A DNA stretch of 64,000 nt from Lachnospiraceae bacterium AC2012. Lineage in GTDB: Bacteria > Bacillota > Clostridia > Lachnospirales > Lachnospiraceae. The notes below the pieces were generated by a model. It worked only from the letters and a program-made list of their open reading frames with translations. It ran no database searches and had not been told where the DNA came from. The position numbers and the translations under genes were made by a program. How positions within the stretch are numbered: position 1 is the stretch's first letter; each line of letters opens with the position of its first letter. Below, in pieces: positions 34,356 through 44,152 of this stretch. The stretch covers positions 124,001 to 188,000 of the forward strand of contig JNIN01000001.1 of NCBI GenBank assembly GCA_000702525.1. The letters are read 5' to 3'.

Positions 34356-37016
34356 ATGAGCATGGCTGTGTTGACGATATTACAGTTTATCGGTATTTTT
34401 GCAGCGTATTTAACGATGACATTGTTTCTCCCTGCCATCTTGTTTCATAAAAGAGTGCAACATTATGAGTTTTCGCTTCGTTTTATGATCTATTTCCTAT
34501 GGGGAAATTTCTATATGATGAATGTTGTTTTTATCTTACAACTTCTTCATATATGTAATCGCTTTACTTTGATTCTTGTGACATTCGTATTATTTCTTCT
34601 TTTCTATTTTTCGGAACGAGGAAGAAATATGGGGGATGCCATCAATCACCAGTTGAATGTGATTCGTAAATATCTGTCGGGCGTACTAGGTAGAAAGACA
34701 CTTGGCCGAAGCATCCGGAAAAAGAAGAGAATCTTTCGAAGAGGTTTTTTGAAATGGTTCATCAAGACCATTTGTTTTCACTTCCCGGAATTTGCGGCTC
34801 TAACGGGATTAGTGGTCTTTACCATCTATATCTTTGGAAGTACGTATCTTGTGAATTATGGATATAATGCATCCGATCTGGTCGTTCATAATTATTGGAT
34901 CAATGGATTAAAAGAGGGAAAATTATTCGTCGCCGGTATCTATCCTTTTGGATATCATATCGTTCTTTATTTTCTCAGTGAAGTTTTTGGGATTCGCGTT
35001 CTGACACTTCTTCGTTTGTTTGGATTGGTACAGATTCTCTATGTAGAATTGATGCTGATTGCTACCGTTTCGGCTTTGTCAAAATCGAAATATGTAGCTT
35101 ATTTATCCGGGATTTTATATCTCGGTGTGAATGTATGGAATCCGGATTGTTTCGCGAGATTTCATGCGCCACTGCCACAGGAGTATGGCATGATTTTCAT
35201 CCTGCCTTCCGTATGTTTTGCGCTTCGATATTTCCAGTTAAAGGAAGTGGAGCTGTACGAGAAGATGAAAGCAGATGGCTGGAAGGACATGAAGCTCTAT
35301 CGGAAATGGAAACGCCAGGAGCGAAGATATCAAAAACAGCAGGAGAAGGGAAATCGCTATCTCCCTTATCCGCTCGGATTTCGTTGGATGTCACTTGCCA
35401 AGAAATGGGCATTGCTTCGCATGTTTATAAAGATATTTCGAAGACTTCGTTTAGAGAGACATAAGAGGACGCTGTCTGCTTTTCATGAGTCCAGTTGGAT
35501 GCTGATTTATTTTGCTCTGGCATTCCAGGCGACGTTGGCGGTTCATTTCTACGATACGATTATCGCGGGAATTGCCTATATTGCCATTGCGATTGCATTT
35601 TTTAGAAAATTTATTAAGGGCGAATACTTCTGCATTTTGATGCAGACCGGTATATTGGCATTTTTATGTGCGATTTATCCATTTGTATTTGCTTTTCTTG
35701 GTGGTACACCGTTCCAGGGTTCCATGGGTTGGGCACTTGGCGTCATCAAGGGAGATTCGTCGGGCGATTCCGCTATGCAGGAAGAGTTGAATCAGGAACT
35801 GCAAAATGGAATGGAGGAAGGCGATATAGCTTTCTTTGATTCTGATGGTAATCTGGTGGCGATTCAGAAGAATGATGGTACCGTGATCGGTTCCGTTTCT
35901 TATGTGAAACAGTTCAGTCCTTATGAAGTGACAAATGGAACGGATGCGGATGCTTCGACAGAGGATGATAGCCAGGAGCAGGAGAATCAAAAACAATCCG
36001 GTATCGTAAAACGGGTTTCGTCCCTTGTGGTTTCGAAGGCAAAAGCCATGGGTAGTAAAATAAAATCCTTTGCACTTCTTTGTAAGGAGAATTTCCCGGA
36101 TTTTGTAGAGGAATATCTGCAGAACAAAGAGACGGGATTAAAGCATATGGCACTTTATCTTATGATTGGAATTTTCGTTACGCTTGCGGTGTCGATTTTG
36201 GTTCGTGTGCGTTCGTATTCCTATGGACAGATGGTTTGTGCCCTTGGTCTTTCCAGTGGTTTTCTGGCTTTGCTTTTAATGGCCGAAGGAATTGGACTCC
36301 CGGTGTTAATCGATGCGAATCGAACGAGATATTTCTTTGTTTACTTCTTTAGTATGATGCTAGGGATTCTAGTAGACGCGGTGATTTATCTTGTTGCCGG
36401 ATGGAAGAAATGGGTACGACCGATGCGAGTGCTTGCGCTTGGTCTGCTTTCGATGACGCTGCTTGTGTTTTATCAGCAGCATAGGTATGTGTCAGCATAC
36501 AAGGTGGAAGCACAGGAGACGAATGGCTCGATTCTATGTACATCAAGTATTTTAGAGACGCATACGAAGAAGGATTTTACGATTATTTCTGCAAATGATG
36601 AAATGCAGATGTTAGATACCGAAGGATTCCATACGGAGACGATTGATCTTCTTCGCGAGATGGAAGGATATGATGCGGATTCTTATTTCGCATGTCCGAC
36701 GGAGTATGTCTATGTTTATGTTGAGAAATATCCATTGGATTATTATACAAGTTGGTATGGAAGTGGCTCGGAAGTTTCAGAAGAGGGAGCTGCTTTGGAA
36801 TTACCAAAGGCAAGTGGTTTAGATATTTATGTTGGGGAAAACCGTTGGATTGTGATGTCAAAGCTCTATTATTGGGCGAAGGAATTTCAGCGGATGTATC
36901 CGAATGAGATGAATGTGTACTACGAGGATGATGATTTTATCTGTTATGAAATCAAACAAAATACGAGTGCACTACTGAATTTAGCAATTGATTACGGTTT
37001 CAATGTTGGAGAGTAA
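34356..37016 (+). CDS. Large polytopic membrane protein of the pel operon, GT-C-like
   Basis: An 886-aa protein with roughly a dozen membrane helices. An early outside loop carries an Asp (YNASDLVVHNYW) and a GIYPFGYH segment, which recall GT-C glycosyltransferases such as the PMT/ArnT group. A basic cytoplasmic section (about 285-370) and an acidic outside loop (about 470-550, rich in Asp, Glu, Gln) interrupt the helices. It ends with an extracytoplasmic domain of about 170 residues. It has no counterpart in the Pseudomonas pel operon. AAAGGAGGG precedes ATG 34356. The function (polymerase, decoration or lipid-linked transfer) is inference. Confidence 0.5.
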   Translation: MSMAVLTILQFIGIFAAYLTMTLFLPAILFHKRVQHYEFSLRFMIYFLWGNFYMMNVVFILQLLHICNRFTLILVTFVLFLLFYFSERGRNMGDAINHQLNVIRKYLSGVLGRKTLGRSIRKKKRIFRRGFLKWFIKTICFHFPEFAALTGLVVFTIYIFGSTYLVNYGYNASDLVVHNYWINGLKEGKLFVAGIYPFGYHIVLYFLSEVFGIRVLTLLRLFGLVQILYVELMLIATVSALSKSKYVAYLSGILYLGVNVWNPDCFARFHAPLPQEYGMIFILPSVCFALRYFQLKEVELYEKMKADGWKDMKLYRKWKRQERRYQKQQEKGNRYLPYPLGFRWMSLAKKWALLRMFIKIFRRLRLERHKRTLSAFHESSWMLIYFALAFQATLAVHFYDTIIAGIAYIAIAIAFFRKFIKGEYFCILMQTGILAFLCAIYPFVFAFLGGTPFQGSMGWALGVIKGDSSGDSAMQEELNQELQNGMEEGDIAFFDSDGNLVAIQKNDGTVIGSVSYVKQFSPYEVTNGTDADASTEDDSQEQENQKQSGIVKRVSSLVVSKAKAMGSKIKSFALLCKENFPDFVEEYLQNKETGLKHMALYLMIGIFVTLAVSILVRVRSYSYGQMVCALGLSSGFLALLLMAEGIGLPVLIDANRTRYFFVYFFSMMLGILVDAVIYLVAGWKKWVRPMRVLALGLLSMTLLVFYQQHRYVSAYKVEAQETNGSILCTSSILETHTKKDFTIISANDEMQMLDTEGFHTETIDLLREMEGYDADSYFACPTEYVYVYVEKYPLDYYTSWYGSGSEVSEEGAALELPKASGLDIYVGENRWIVMSKLYYWAKEFQRMYPNEMNVYYEDDDFICYEIKQNTSALLNLAIDYGFNVGE

Positions 37017-37021
37017 AAGCG

Positions 37022-38860
37022 ATGATTAGTCGAAGAAATTTCGCAATGATTTCCTTAATTATGTTGGTTCTTTTGGGACTCTTTATGTTTACGGAAGCTG
37101 CGAAGCAGGAACTGAATAAATATGATTCGAATCCTTATACAGGGGATGTAGAAAAGGGAGGAGAAAGCGATCAGGTCTATCAGGTTAGTGATAGCACAGA
37201 GAGCGCTTATTCTGTCTATATCGGCGAGGATTCCTCGGAGATTGAGATGACAGTGGAGCAATGGAGCGGTTATCATCATTCGAATCTTTTGACCTACACA
37301 TCTTGTGAGGATGCAAAGATGGATGCGGAACATAAGCCGGAATTTATTGTGATTCAGGGAAGCTCCATAGAGGAATCGGATGTGGATATCATCGGAGACT
37401 GGATTCAGCAGGGTGCATATATTATCTTTGCTGATATGCCATCGTTGAAATTAATCAAAGGAAATGAGACCCTTCGTGCTTATCTTGGTATTTCAGAAGT
37501 TTATCAGGACGAAGTGGAATTGACCGGTATGAGCCTTCGGGAAGGCTTTCTGATTGGTGGAGCGGGAGATTATGTAGAAGATACGGATTATGAAGAAGAT
37601 ATGCAGGATCTGGATTTGACTACGCCATGGTATCTTCTTTCTTCCGGTACGAAGATGTATCTGGCTGGAGAAATCGAAGATGAGGATTATAAGGAATATT
37701 TTGGAGAAGATAATTTCAATAATTATCCAACGGCATTTCTTCCTGGAATCATCTGGAGAAATAGTATCGACGATGCCAGAGTGTTTGTAGTAAATGGCGA
37801 TTATATGAAATCCGATACGGGGATTGGTCTTCTCTATGCGATGGAATATGAAGTGTCCGGTTTCCAGATTTATCCGGTGGTGAATGCACAGAGTACGGTT
37901 ATGACAGCCTATCCAACCTTTGCATCCGAAAATGGAGAACAGATGAATCAGATCTATTCCCGAGATGCGATTAGTGTTCTTAGAGATATCGTATGGCCGG
38001 GGTTGGTAGAGATTATGACAAATACCAATAGCCGTATGACCTTTATGTTGCAGACAAGAATCGATTATAGTGATCAGACGGCTATCGATGTTGGTGATAT
38101 TGCGATGCTGATGCGTTTCCTTGGAATTCAGGAAACAGAAGCAGGACTTAGTCTCGGTGGAAAAGGAACACTGAGTAGTTTGGAACAGTTACAACAGGAC
38201 AAGGAAATCTATGATACCTATCTTCCGGATTATACGTTCCAGACAGCATATATAGGGACCCAGGATGCAGGGGATGTGCAGTCTGTTTTATCGGAAGAAG
38301 GTTATACGGATGTATCGACGATGCTTCGTGATTATGAGGCGAATGGGGAAATCTTCTCGTATCTTTCCGATGATACGTTACTTCTTTCCTCCATTAATAC
38401 AGGATCTTCACATACGTATTCCGAGGATTTAAGAGCCAGAAGTATTGAGACAGCCTTTGCCTATTCCCTGATTTCTGAGGATTTAAGTGAAGTGATTTAT
38501 CCTACGACCAAAGAGCAGGAGTGGCAGAATCTGTATGAGAAGTTATCCTCTTATTGCGTTGCACTGTTTCAGCAGTATGATGCATTTGATGAATTGACAC
38601 TTTCCGAGACATCCCAGCGTGTCAGAGATTATTTCCAGGCGGATTATGAAATCCGTCGGGAAGGAAAGGCGATTACACTCACATCTGCGGAGGATTCTGG
38701 ATACTTTATCTTCCGAACACATGGAGAGAAGATTGTAGAGATCGAGGGAGCGGACTATGAGAAACTGGAAGATGATGCTTATCTTATCAGCCTGCATAGT
38801 AAGTCCGTGACGATAACCATGGATCAGGAGTCAGAGGTATATTATTACGAAGGGAATTAG
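37022..38860 (+). CDS. Membrane-anchored extracytoplasmic protein of the pel operon, DUF2194-like
   Basis: A 612-aa protein with one N-terminal helix (about 8-26), everything else outside. Residues about 80-250 look like a flavodoxin or GATase-like fold (FIVIQGSSIEESDVDIIGDWIQQG, then IIFADMPSL). The middle (about 255-470) recalls a degenerate polysaccharide deacetylase barrel, and the last 60 residues form beta strands. I associate this with DUF2194, but with low certainty. It sits where pelA, the Pel deacetylase/hydrolase, would be. I see no clear metal-binding Asp-His-His set. It lies 5 bases after the preceding gene. Confidence 0.5.
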   Translation: MISRRNFAMISLIMLVLLGLFMFTEAAKQELNKYDSNPYTGDVEKGGESDQVYQVSDSTESAYSVYIGEDSSEIEMTVEQWSGYHHSNLLTYTSCEDAKMDAEHKPEFIVIQGSSIEESDVDIIGDWIQQGAYIIFADMPSLKLIKGNETLRAYLGISEVYQDEVELTGMSLREGFLIGGAGDYVEDTDYEEDMQDLDLTTPWYLLSSGTKMYLAGEIEDEDYKEYFGEDNFNNYPTAFLPGIIWRNSIDDARVFVVNGDYMKSDTGIGLLYAMEYEVSGFQIYPVVNAQSTVMTAYPTFASENGEQMNQIYSRDAISVLRDIVWPGLVEIMTNTNSRMTFMLQTRIDYSDQTAIDVGDIAMLMRFLGIQETEAGLSLGGKGTLSSLEQLQQDKEIYDTYLPDYTFQTAYIGTQDAGDVQSVLSEEGYTDVSTMLRDYEANGEIFSYLSDDTLLLSSINTGSSHTYSEDLRARSIETAFAYSLISEDLSEVIYPTTKEQEWQNLYEKLSSYCVALFQQYDAFDELTLSETSQRVRDYFQADYEIRREGKAITLTSAEDSGYFIFRTHGEKIVEIEGADYEKLEDDAYLISLHSKSVTITMDQESEVYYYEGN

Positions 38861-38863
38861 GAT

Positions 38864-40291
38864 ATGAAGATCTGTTTGGTGGCGGAAGGCTGCTACCCTT
38901 ATGTGGTTGGTGGCGTTTCCAGTTGGATTCACAGTTTAATCAATCAGTTTCCGCAACATGAATTTATTATTTTATCCATTGTTGCAGATCGAAGCATGCG
39001 TGGAAAATTTGTCTATGATTTAGCGGATAATGTGACGGAAGTGTATGAATTATATTTGACAGATTATGATTGGTCACTGGCATCGAAAAATACGAGAAGA
39101 CGTACCTATCGATTGAATAAGACGGAGAAGGAGGCACTTTGTTCCTTACTTCTCAATCAAAATATCGACTGGGATACGATCTTTACGTTATTCCAGCGGG
39201 ATCATCTCTCTGTGGATGCGTTGCTGATGGGAGAGGATTTCTTGGAGGCAGTGAAAGAGGTTTATCGAAAGAAATATACCGATGCGGTATTTTCGGATTT
39301 CCTGTGGACGATGAGATCCATCTATTTACCGCTGTTTTTGACCTTGCAATTTAAGGTGCCAAAGGCAGATTTATATCATTGTGTGGCAACCGGATATGCT
39401 GGTGTACTTGGTTCTATGGCAAAAGCGAAATACCAGTGCGGGCTCTTGATCTCCGAGCATGGAATCTATACGAGAGAACGTGAAGAGGAATTGGTAAAAG
39501 CGAAGTGGGTACAGGGTATTTACAAGAATATCTGGATTGAGCAGTTTCGAAAGATGTCTTATTTGGGATACCAGAGAGCAGATCTGGTAACTTCCTTATT
39601 CGAACATGCAAGAGAGTTACAGATGGAACTGGGATGTCCATCACAGAAATTGCAGGTAACACCAAATGGTATTAGTGTCGAACGCTTTACCAATCTTCCC
39701 GGTAAGACGAAGGAGGATTTGGATTACTTCAATATTGGTGCCGTCATTCGTATTGCACCAATTAAGGATGTTAAGACTTTGATTCGTGCTTATTATTATG
39801 CAAAGCTGCAGGAACCAAGACTGAAATTATGGATTCTTGGTCCTTGGGAAGAAGAGATGGAATATGCCAAGGAATGTTTTGATATGGTGGATTCCATGAA
39901 GATTCAGGATGTGATCTTTACCGGTCGTGTCGATGTGCGGGAATATTATGGAAGGATGGATTGCACAATTCTTACTTCTATTAGTGAGGGTCAGCCATTG
40001 ACGATTCTCGAAGGATTTGCTGCACATAAACCGGCGATTGCGACGGATGTTGGTAACTGCCGGGGATTAATTGAGGGAGAAGCCGATGACTTTGGCCCGG
40101 CTGGTATCGTGACCTATATTATGAATGTGGAAGATATTGCGAATGCGATGGTTTCTATGGCTCGGAATCCAGAGCGTACTAACCGCATGGGAGAAGCCGG
40201 TTATCAGAGATTGATGACAAAATATAAAGTAGAGGATATGCGCCATACCTATGATGAGATTTATCAGGGGTTTGACACAGGAAAGGAATAG
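38864..40291 (+). CDS. pelF: PelF-type family 4 glycosyltransferase
   Basis: A 475-aa cytosolic GT-B enzyme. The opening MKICLVAEGCYPYVVGGVSSWIH is the hallmark of PelF. Nucleotide-sugar binding in the C-terminal lobe includes SEGQPLTILEGFAA (an E-x7-E type motif) and ATDVGNCRGLIEG. PelF polymerises the Pel chain, in Pseudomonas from UDP-sugars, together with PelD, PelE and PelG. It starts 3 bases after the previous gene and is 6 bases before pelG. It is the best single identifier of the locus. Confidence 0.92.
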   Translation: MKICLVAEGCYPYVVGGVSSWIHSLINQFPQHEFIILSIVADRSMRGKFVYDLADNVTEVYELYLTDYDWSLASKNTRRRTYRLNKTEKEALCSLLLNQNIDWDTIFTLFQRDHLSVDALLMGEDFLEAVKEVYRKKYTDAVFSDFLWTMRSIYLPLFLTLQFKVPKADLYHCVATGYAGVLGSMAKAKYQCGLLISEHGIYTREREEELVKAKWVQGIYKNIWIEQFRKMSYLGYQRADLVTSLFEHARELQMELGCPSQKLQVTPNGISVERFTNLPGKTKEDLDYFNIGAVIRIAPIKDVKTLIRAYYYAKLQEPRLKLWILGPWEEEMEYAKECFDMVDSMKIQDVIFTGRVDVREYYGRMDCTILTSISEGQPLTILEGFAAHKPAIATDVGNCRGLIEGEADDFGPAGIVTYIMNVEDIANAMVSMARNPERTNRMGEAGYQRLMTKYKVEDMRHTYDEIYQGFDTGKE

Positions 40292-40297
40292 CAGGGG

Positions 40298-41746
40298 ATG
40301 GCAGGTATAGGTGTAAAACTGAATAAAATTTATCGGAAGAAGTCGCTCCTTGCGCATCTTACCGGTTTTGCCTATAGTACAATCATTACGATTGCACCAA
40401 TGATTGTTATTATGATTACGATTGTTGCAATGCAGAAGTTGCTTGGATATGAGCAGGTGAATTATGCGAGAAGAGCACTCTTCTCCTGTACGGTACTCTA
40501 TATTTTTATCTTTGCTTTGCTTGCAGCTTCGCCATTTAATGCGGTCCTTTCGCGTTATATGTCGGATGTGATTTATCAGGAGAATTATGGTGATATTATC
40601 CCATGTTTCTATACGGGTTTATGGATGAATATTGTCTTTGGTGCCATTTTTGGAATACCATTTGTGATCCATGAATTTCTGACGAAAGAAGTGGATCCGC
40701 TCTTTATCTTTGTTTCGTATTGTGGATATTTCGCTTTGATTTTCGTATTTTATACGATGCTGTATCTATCGATTTGTAAGGATTATGCCAAGATTACCTG
40801 GTTCTATCTGGTCGGCATGTTATCCTCGATTGGGTGCAGTCTACTCCTGGTCAAGCTCTGTCATGTGGAGATTGTCTTTGGTATGTTACTTTCGCTTGTT
40901 ATAGGATTCTTACTGATTGCGATTTTAGAAATGGCGCAGGTGAAGAATTATTTCCAGGAGAATACACGTACCTATACCAAGGTATTTCCTTATTTCAAAG
41001 AATTTTGGCCGCTGATTGTGAGTAACTTTCTGTATGTATGCGGACTGTATGTGCATAATTTTGTGTTCTGGACTGGGGATTTACAGATGAAGGTTGTGGA
41101 TACGTTTGTCTGTGCAGAGCCATATGATATGGCTACTTTCCTGGCATTGATTACGAATTTTACATCGACTGTCATCTTTATTTCGAATGTGGAATTACAT
41201 TTCCATCAGAGATATAAGGCATATTCGGAATCGGTTATTGGTGGTCGATTGATGGATATTGAAAATGCAAAGAGTCGAATGTTTGGACAGTTATCGATGG
41301 AATTGTCAGATTTAACTCGAATTCAATTTATTATTTCCGTCATCATATTCCTGATTTTTATAGTATGCTTACCTATGCTTGGAATTGCCGGATTGCCGCT
41401 TCAGATTTATCCATGTTTGGCAGCAGGTTATTTTGTATTGTTTATTATGTATGGAGAGTTGATTTTCCTTTACTATTTCAATGATTTGCAGGGAGCCGTG
41501 TTGACTTCTGCCGGATTTTTCGTAACGGCAATGGTTGGTTCCTTTATCTCTATGCATTTTAGTACCATCTGGTATGGCATGGGATTATTTGTTGGTGCCT
41601 TTGTTGGATGGACGATTGGATATTTCCGATTACGTTGGGTGGAGAAACATATGGATCTTCATATTTTCTGTCGTGGAAATCTGATGAAGAAAGGTCATGG
41701 AAATCGACCAAGCGATAAAGTTTATACGAAGGAGGGGTTATCGTAA
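40298..41746 (+). CDS. pelG: PelG-type polysaccharide transporter
   Basis: A 482-aa polytopic protein with about 12 membrane helices, of the MOP/Wzx-like group. The opening with LLAHLTGFAYSTIITIAPM fits PelG, which exports Pel through the membrane in complex with PelD-PelE-PelF. It follows pelF directly, and its stop overlaps the next start by one base. Confidence 0.88.
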   Translation: MAGIGVKLNKIYRKKSLLAHLTGFAYSTIITIAPMIVIMITIVAMQKLLGYEQVNYARRALFSCTVLYIFIFALLAASPFNAVLSRYMSDVIYQENYGDIIPCFYTGLWMNIVFGAIFGIPFVIHEFLTKEVDPLFIFVSYCGYFALIFVFYTMLYLSICKDYAKITWFYLVGMLSSIGCSLLLVKLCHVEIVFGMLLSLVIGFLLIAILEMAQVKNYFQENTRTYTKVFPYFKEFWPLIVSNFLYVCGLYVHNFVFWTGDLQMKVVDTFVCAEPYDMATFLALITNFTSTVIFISNVELHFHQRYKAYSESVIGGRLMDIENAKSRMFGQLSMELSDLTRIQFIISVIIFLIFIVCLPMLGIAGLPLQIYPCLAAGYFVLFIMYGELIFLYYFNDLQGAVLTSAGFFVTAMVGSFISMHFSTIWYGMGLFVGAFVGWTIGYFRLRWVEKHMDLHIFCRGNLMKKGHGNRPSDKVYTKEGLS

Positions 41747-42111
41747 TGAATATTTCAGTAGCATTTATAGGAATGTCAATTGCGATATTAATGTTTGATT
41801 TTTTGGCATTTAGCAAGAAGAAAATGTCAGCGAGTATCAGTCTGGTATGGTTTGCTTTTGCCGTGATGTTGATTTTATTTGCCGTGATTCCCATGGGACA
41901 GCCATGGAGAAAACCAGGGATGTCAGCCCTCTATATTCCAAATTTGATTTTCTTTGGTTTTTCGGTATTTGGATTATTTTTAGCAACGATTGCAATCTCC
42001 GTATTGCAGACAAGAAATAGAGAATTGGCGATGCAGGTGTCCTTGTTAAACCAGGAAAACGAGCATATCTTACAGAGATTAGAGGCGTTAGAGAAGGTGG
42101 ACGAGGAATGA
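41746..42111 (+). CDS. DUF2304 family membrane protein
   Basis: A 121-aa protein with three membrane helices followed by a coiled-coil tail (LAMQVSLLNQENEHILQRLEAL). This pattern is DUF2304, a small partner often found beside family 2 glycosyltransferases in polysaccharide loci. Its stop overlaps the next GT4 start (ATGA). It probably helps anchor or assist the GT2 encoded two genes downstream; this role is inferred from other loci. Confidence 0.75.
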   Translation: MNISVAFIGMSIAILMFDFLAFSKKKMSASISLVWFAFAVMLILFAVIPMGQPWRKPGMSALYIPNLIFFGFSVFGLFLATIAISVLQTRNRELAMQVSLLNQENEHILQRLEALEKVDEE

Positions 42112-43316
42112 AAAAATCGGTATTGTTCGTGATTAATACGTTTAGCAAGGGTGGAGCGGAAGTTGCACTTTTGGAATTATTGAAGCATATCGATCATAAC
42201 CAATATAATATAGATTTATTTGTCCTGATGGGGCAGGGAGAATTGGTGGGACAATTACCACCGGAGATTCGACTTGTGAATAAAGCGTATGATACCTCAT
42301 CCGTACTTACGAGTCTGGGGAAGAGAGCGCTTTTCAAGCATGTTTTAAAATGCGCCTTACATCATGCGAATGGGATTCGCTTATTACCTTATATGGTAGG
42401 GAATGGGCTGGCGATGATGAGAAAGGAAAATCATCCCTACAAGAATCTGTTTTGGCGCTTGATGTCGGATAGTGCGGAACGTCTGGATCAACACTATGAT
42501 CTGGCAGTCGCATTTTTAGAGGGTGGCTCCAGTTATTATGTTGCTGACCATGTGAATGCCGATAAGAAGGTAACTTATATTCATGTGGATTATCAGCAGG
42601 CTGGATATACCAAGGAATTGGATCGTGCCTGCTATGAGAAGTTCGATCATCTCTTTATGGTTTCCAAAGAGGTGCAGGAGAAATTTTTAGAGGTTTATCC
42701 AGACCTTAGGGAGCGAACTTCCATTTTCTACAATATCATCGATCATGAGATGATTTTGCAGAAGGCGATTGAGGATGACGGATTTTTGGATGCGTATGAT
42801 GGGACACGATTGTTAACGGTTGGTCGACTTCATTATCAAAAGGGATATGATATCGCGATTCAGGCGATGCAAATATTAAAGAAACGTGGCGTTCGTGCTA
42901 GATGGTACGTACTGGGAGATGGTGCGCTACGTGATAAATTGCAGGAACAGATTCGAGAGGCTGATCTGGAAGAAGATTTTATTTTGATGGGTGCAGTCAG
43001 TAATCCGTATCCCTATTATGAGCAATGTGATATCTATGTGCATGCTACGAGATATGAGGGAAAGAGTATTGCGATTCAGGAGGCAATGATTCTCGGTTGC
43101 CCGGTCATCGCATCGAATTGTGTTGGAAACCGTGAAACGGTGGATGATGGAGTAAATGGTATTTTATGTGATCTGTCTCCGCAGGGAATCGCGGATGCCA
43201 TCGAAGATTTGATTATGGATAAGGCGCTTCGCATGAAATATAGTGTTCAGGCGTCATCCATTCGCTCTGTTACAGACAGAGAGATCTACCATCTGATGAA
43301 GATGATAGATGCATAA
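42108..43316 (+). CDS. Family 4 glycosyltransferase
   Basis: A 402-aa GT-B enzyme. The N-terminal lobe has NTFSKGGAEVALLELL, and the C-terminal lobe has TVGRLHYQKGYDIAI and an ARYEGKSIAIQEAMILG donor motif. The sugar is unknown. It is not needed in the canonical pel set, so it may add a side group or start unit. It is coupled to the DUF2304 gene. Confidence 0.85.
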   Translation: MKKSVLFVINTFSKGGAEVALLELLKHIDHNQYNIDLFVLMGQGELVGQLPPEIRLVNKAYDTSSVLTSLGKRALFKHVLKCALHHANGIRLLPYMVGNGLAMMRKENHPYKNLFWRLMSDSAERLDQHYDLAVAFLEGGSSYYVADHVNADKKVTYIHVDYQQAGYTKELDRACYEKFDHLFMVSKEVQEKFLEVYPDLRERTSIFYNIIDHEMILQKAIEDDGFLDAYDGTRLLTVGRLHYQKGYDIAIQAMQILKKRGVRARWYVLGDGALRDKLQEQIREADLEEDFILMGAVSNPYPYYEQCDIYVHATRYEGKSIAIQEAMILGCPVIASNCVGNRETVDDGVNGILCDLSPQGIADAIEDLIMDKALRMKYSVQASSIRSVTDREIYHLMKMIDA

Positions 43317-43342
43317 AACTATAGAATGTATAGGGAACGACA

Positions 43343-44152
43343 ATGAAAAAGAAGAGACATGATTTATTGGTAATCATACCTGCGTACAATGAAGAATCAA
43401 ATATTGAAGATGTTTTGGAAGAGTTGGAGAAACCACCCATTTCTGATATCGCAGATGTATTGGTCATCAATGATGCATCAAAGGATGATACGAACTTCAA
43501 GGTAAAGGTAAGAGGAAAAGCTAAGATGGTCACACACGTATTTAATCTTGGTTATGGCAGTGCGATTCAGCTTGGCTATAAATACGCCGTACGTCGACGT
43601 TACCAATATGTCATCCAGATGGATGCAGATGGGCAACATGATCCATCTAATATTCCTGTAATCTATCAGGAATTAAAGAAGAGAGATGAAAATGGTGACT
43701 TACCGGATATTGTCCTTGGATCTCGTTATATGAGACAGGAGGAAACATTTGAAACAAGCTTTGCAAAGAATATTGCCTATATCTGGTTTCGATTTATGAT
43801 TCGTATCTTTACGGGGCGAAAATTTGCTGATCCTACCACCGGTTTACAGGGGTTGAATCGAAAGGCATTCCTCTATTATTCAAAGTATGAACACTTTGAT
43901 GATAAATATCCGGATGCCAATATGATTACGCAGATGCTGCTTTTGAAGTTTAAAATCCGTGAGATACCGGCAGTGATGCATAATAGAAATACGGGTGTCA
44001 GCATGCATTCCGGAATTAAACCATTTATCTATATGTTCCGTATGACATTTTCCGTATTAGCCGTAGCTTTTCGTTTTGGTCTGTTACAAGAAGATAAGGG
44101 AGTTGGGGAGAATGATTTCTTTTGGCAGGAAAAAGAAGAAGATCTTATTTGA
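43343..44152 (+). CDS. Family 2 glycosyltransferase, dolichol-phosphate mannosyltransferase-like
   Basis: A 269-aa GT-A enzyme without clear membrane helices. It has IPAYNEESNIEDV, VINDASKDDT, the metal-binding MDADGQHDP and ADPTTGLQGLNRKAF. This group loads a sugar onto a polyprenyl phosphate carrier, and DUF2304 proteins often accompany it. The polytopic GT-C-like protein upstream would be a fitting acceptor enzyme; this is inference. The 3' end overlaps the next gene by 41 bases. Confidence 0.82.
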   Translation: MKKKRHDLLVIIPAYNEESNIEDVLEELEKPPISDIADVLVINDASKDDTNFKVKVRGKAKMVTHVFNLGYGSAIQLGYKYAVRRRYQYVIQMDADGQHDPSNIPVIYQELKKRDENGDLPDIVLGSRYMRQEETFETSFAKNIAYIWFRFMIRIFTGRKFADPTTGLQGLNRKAFLYYSKYEHFDDKYPDANMITQMLLLKFKIREIPAVMHNRNTGVSMHSGIKPFIYMFRMTFSVLAVAFRFGLLQEDKGVGENDFFWQEKEEDLI

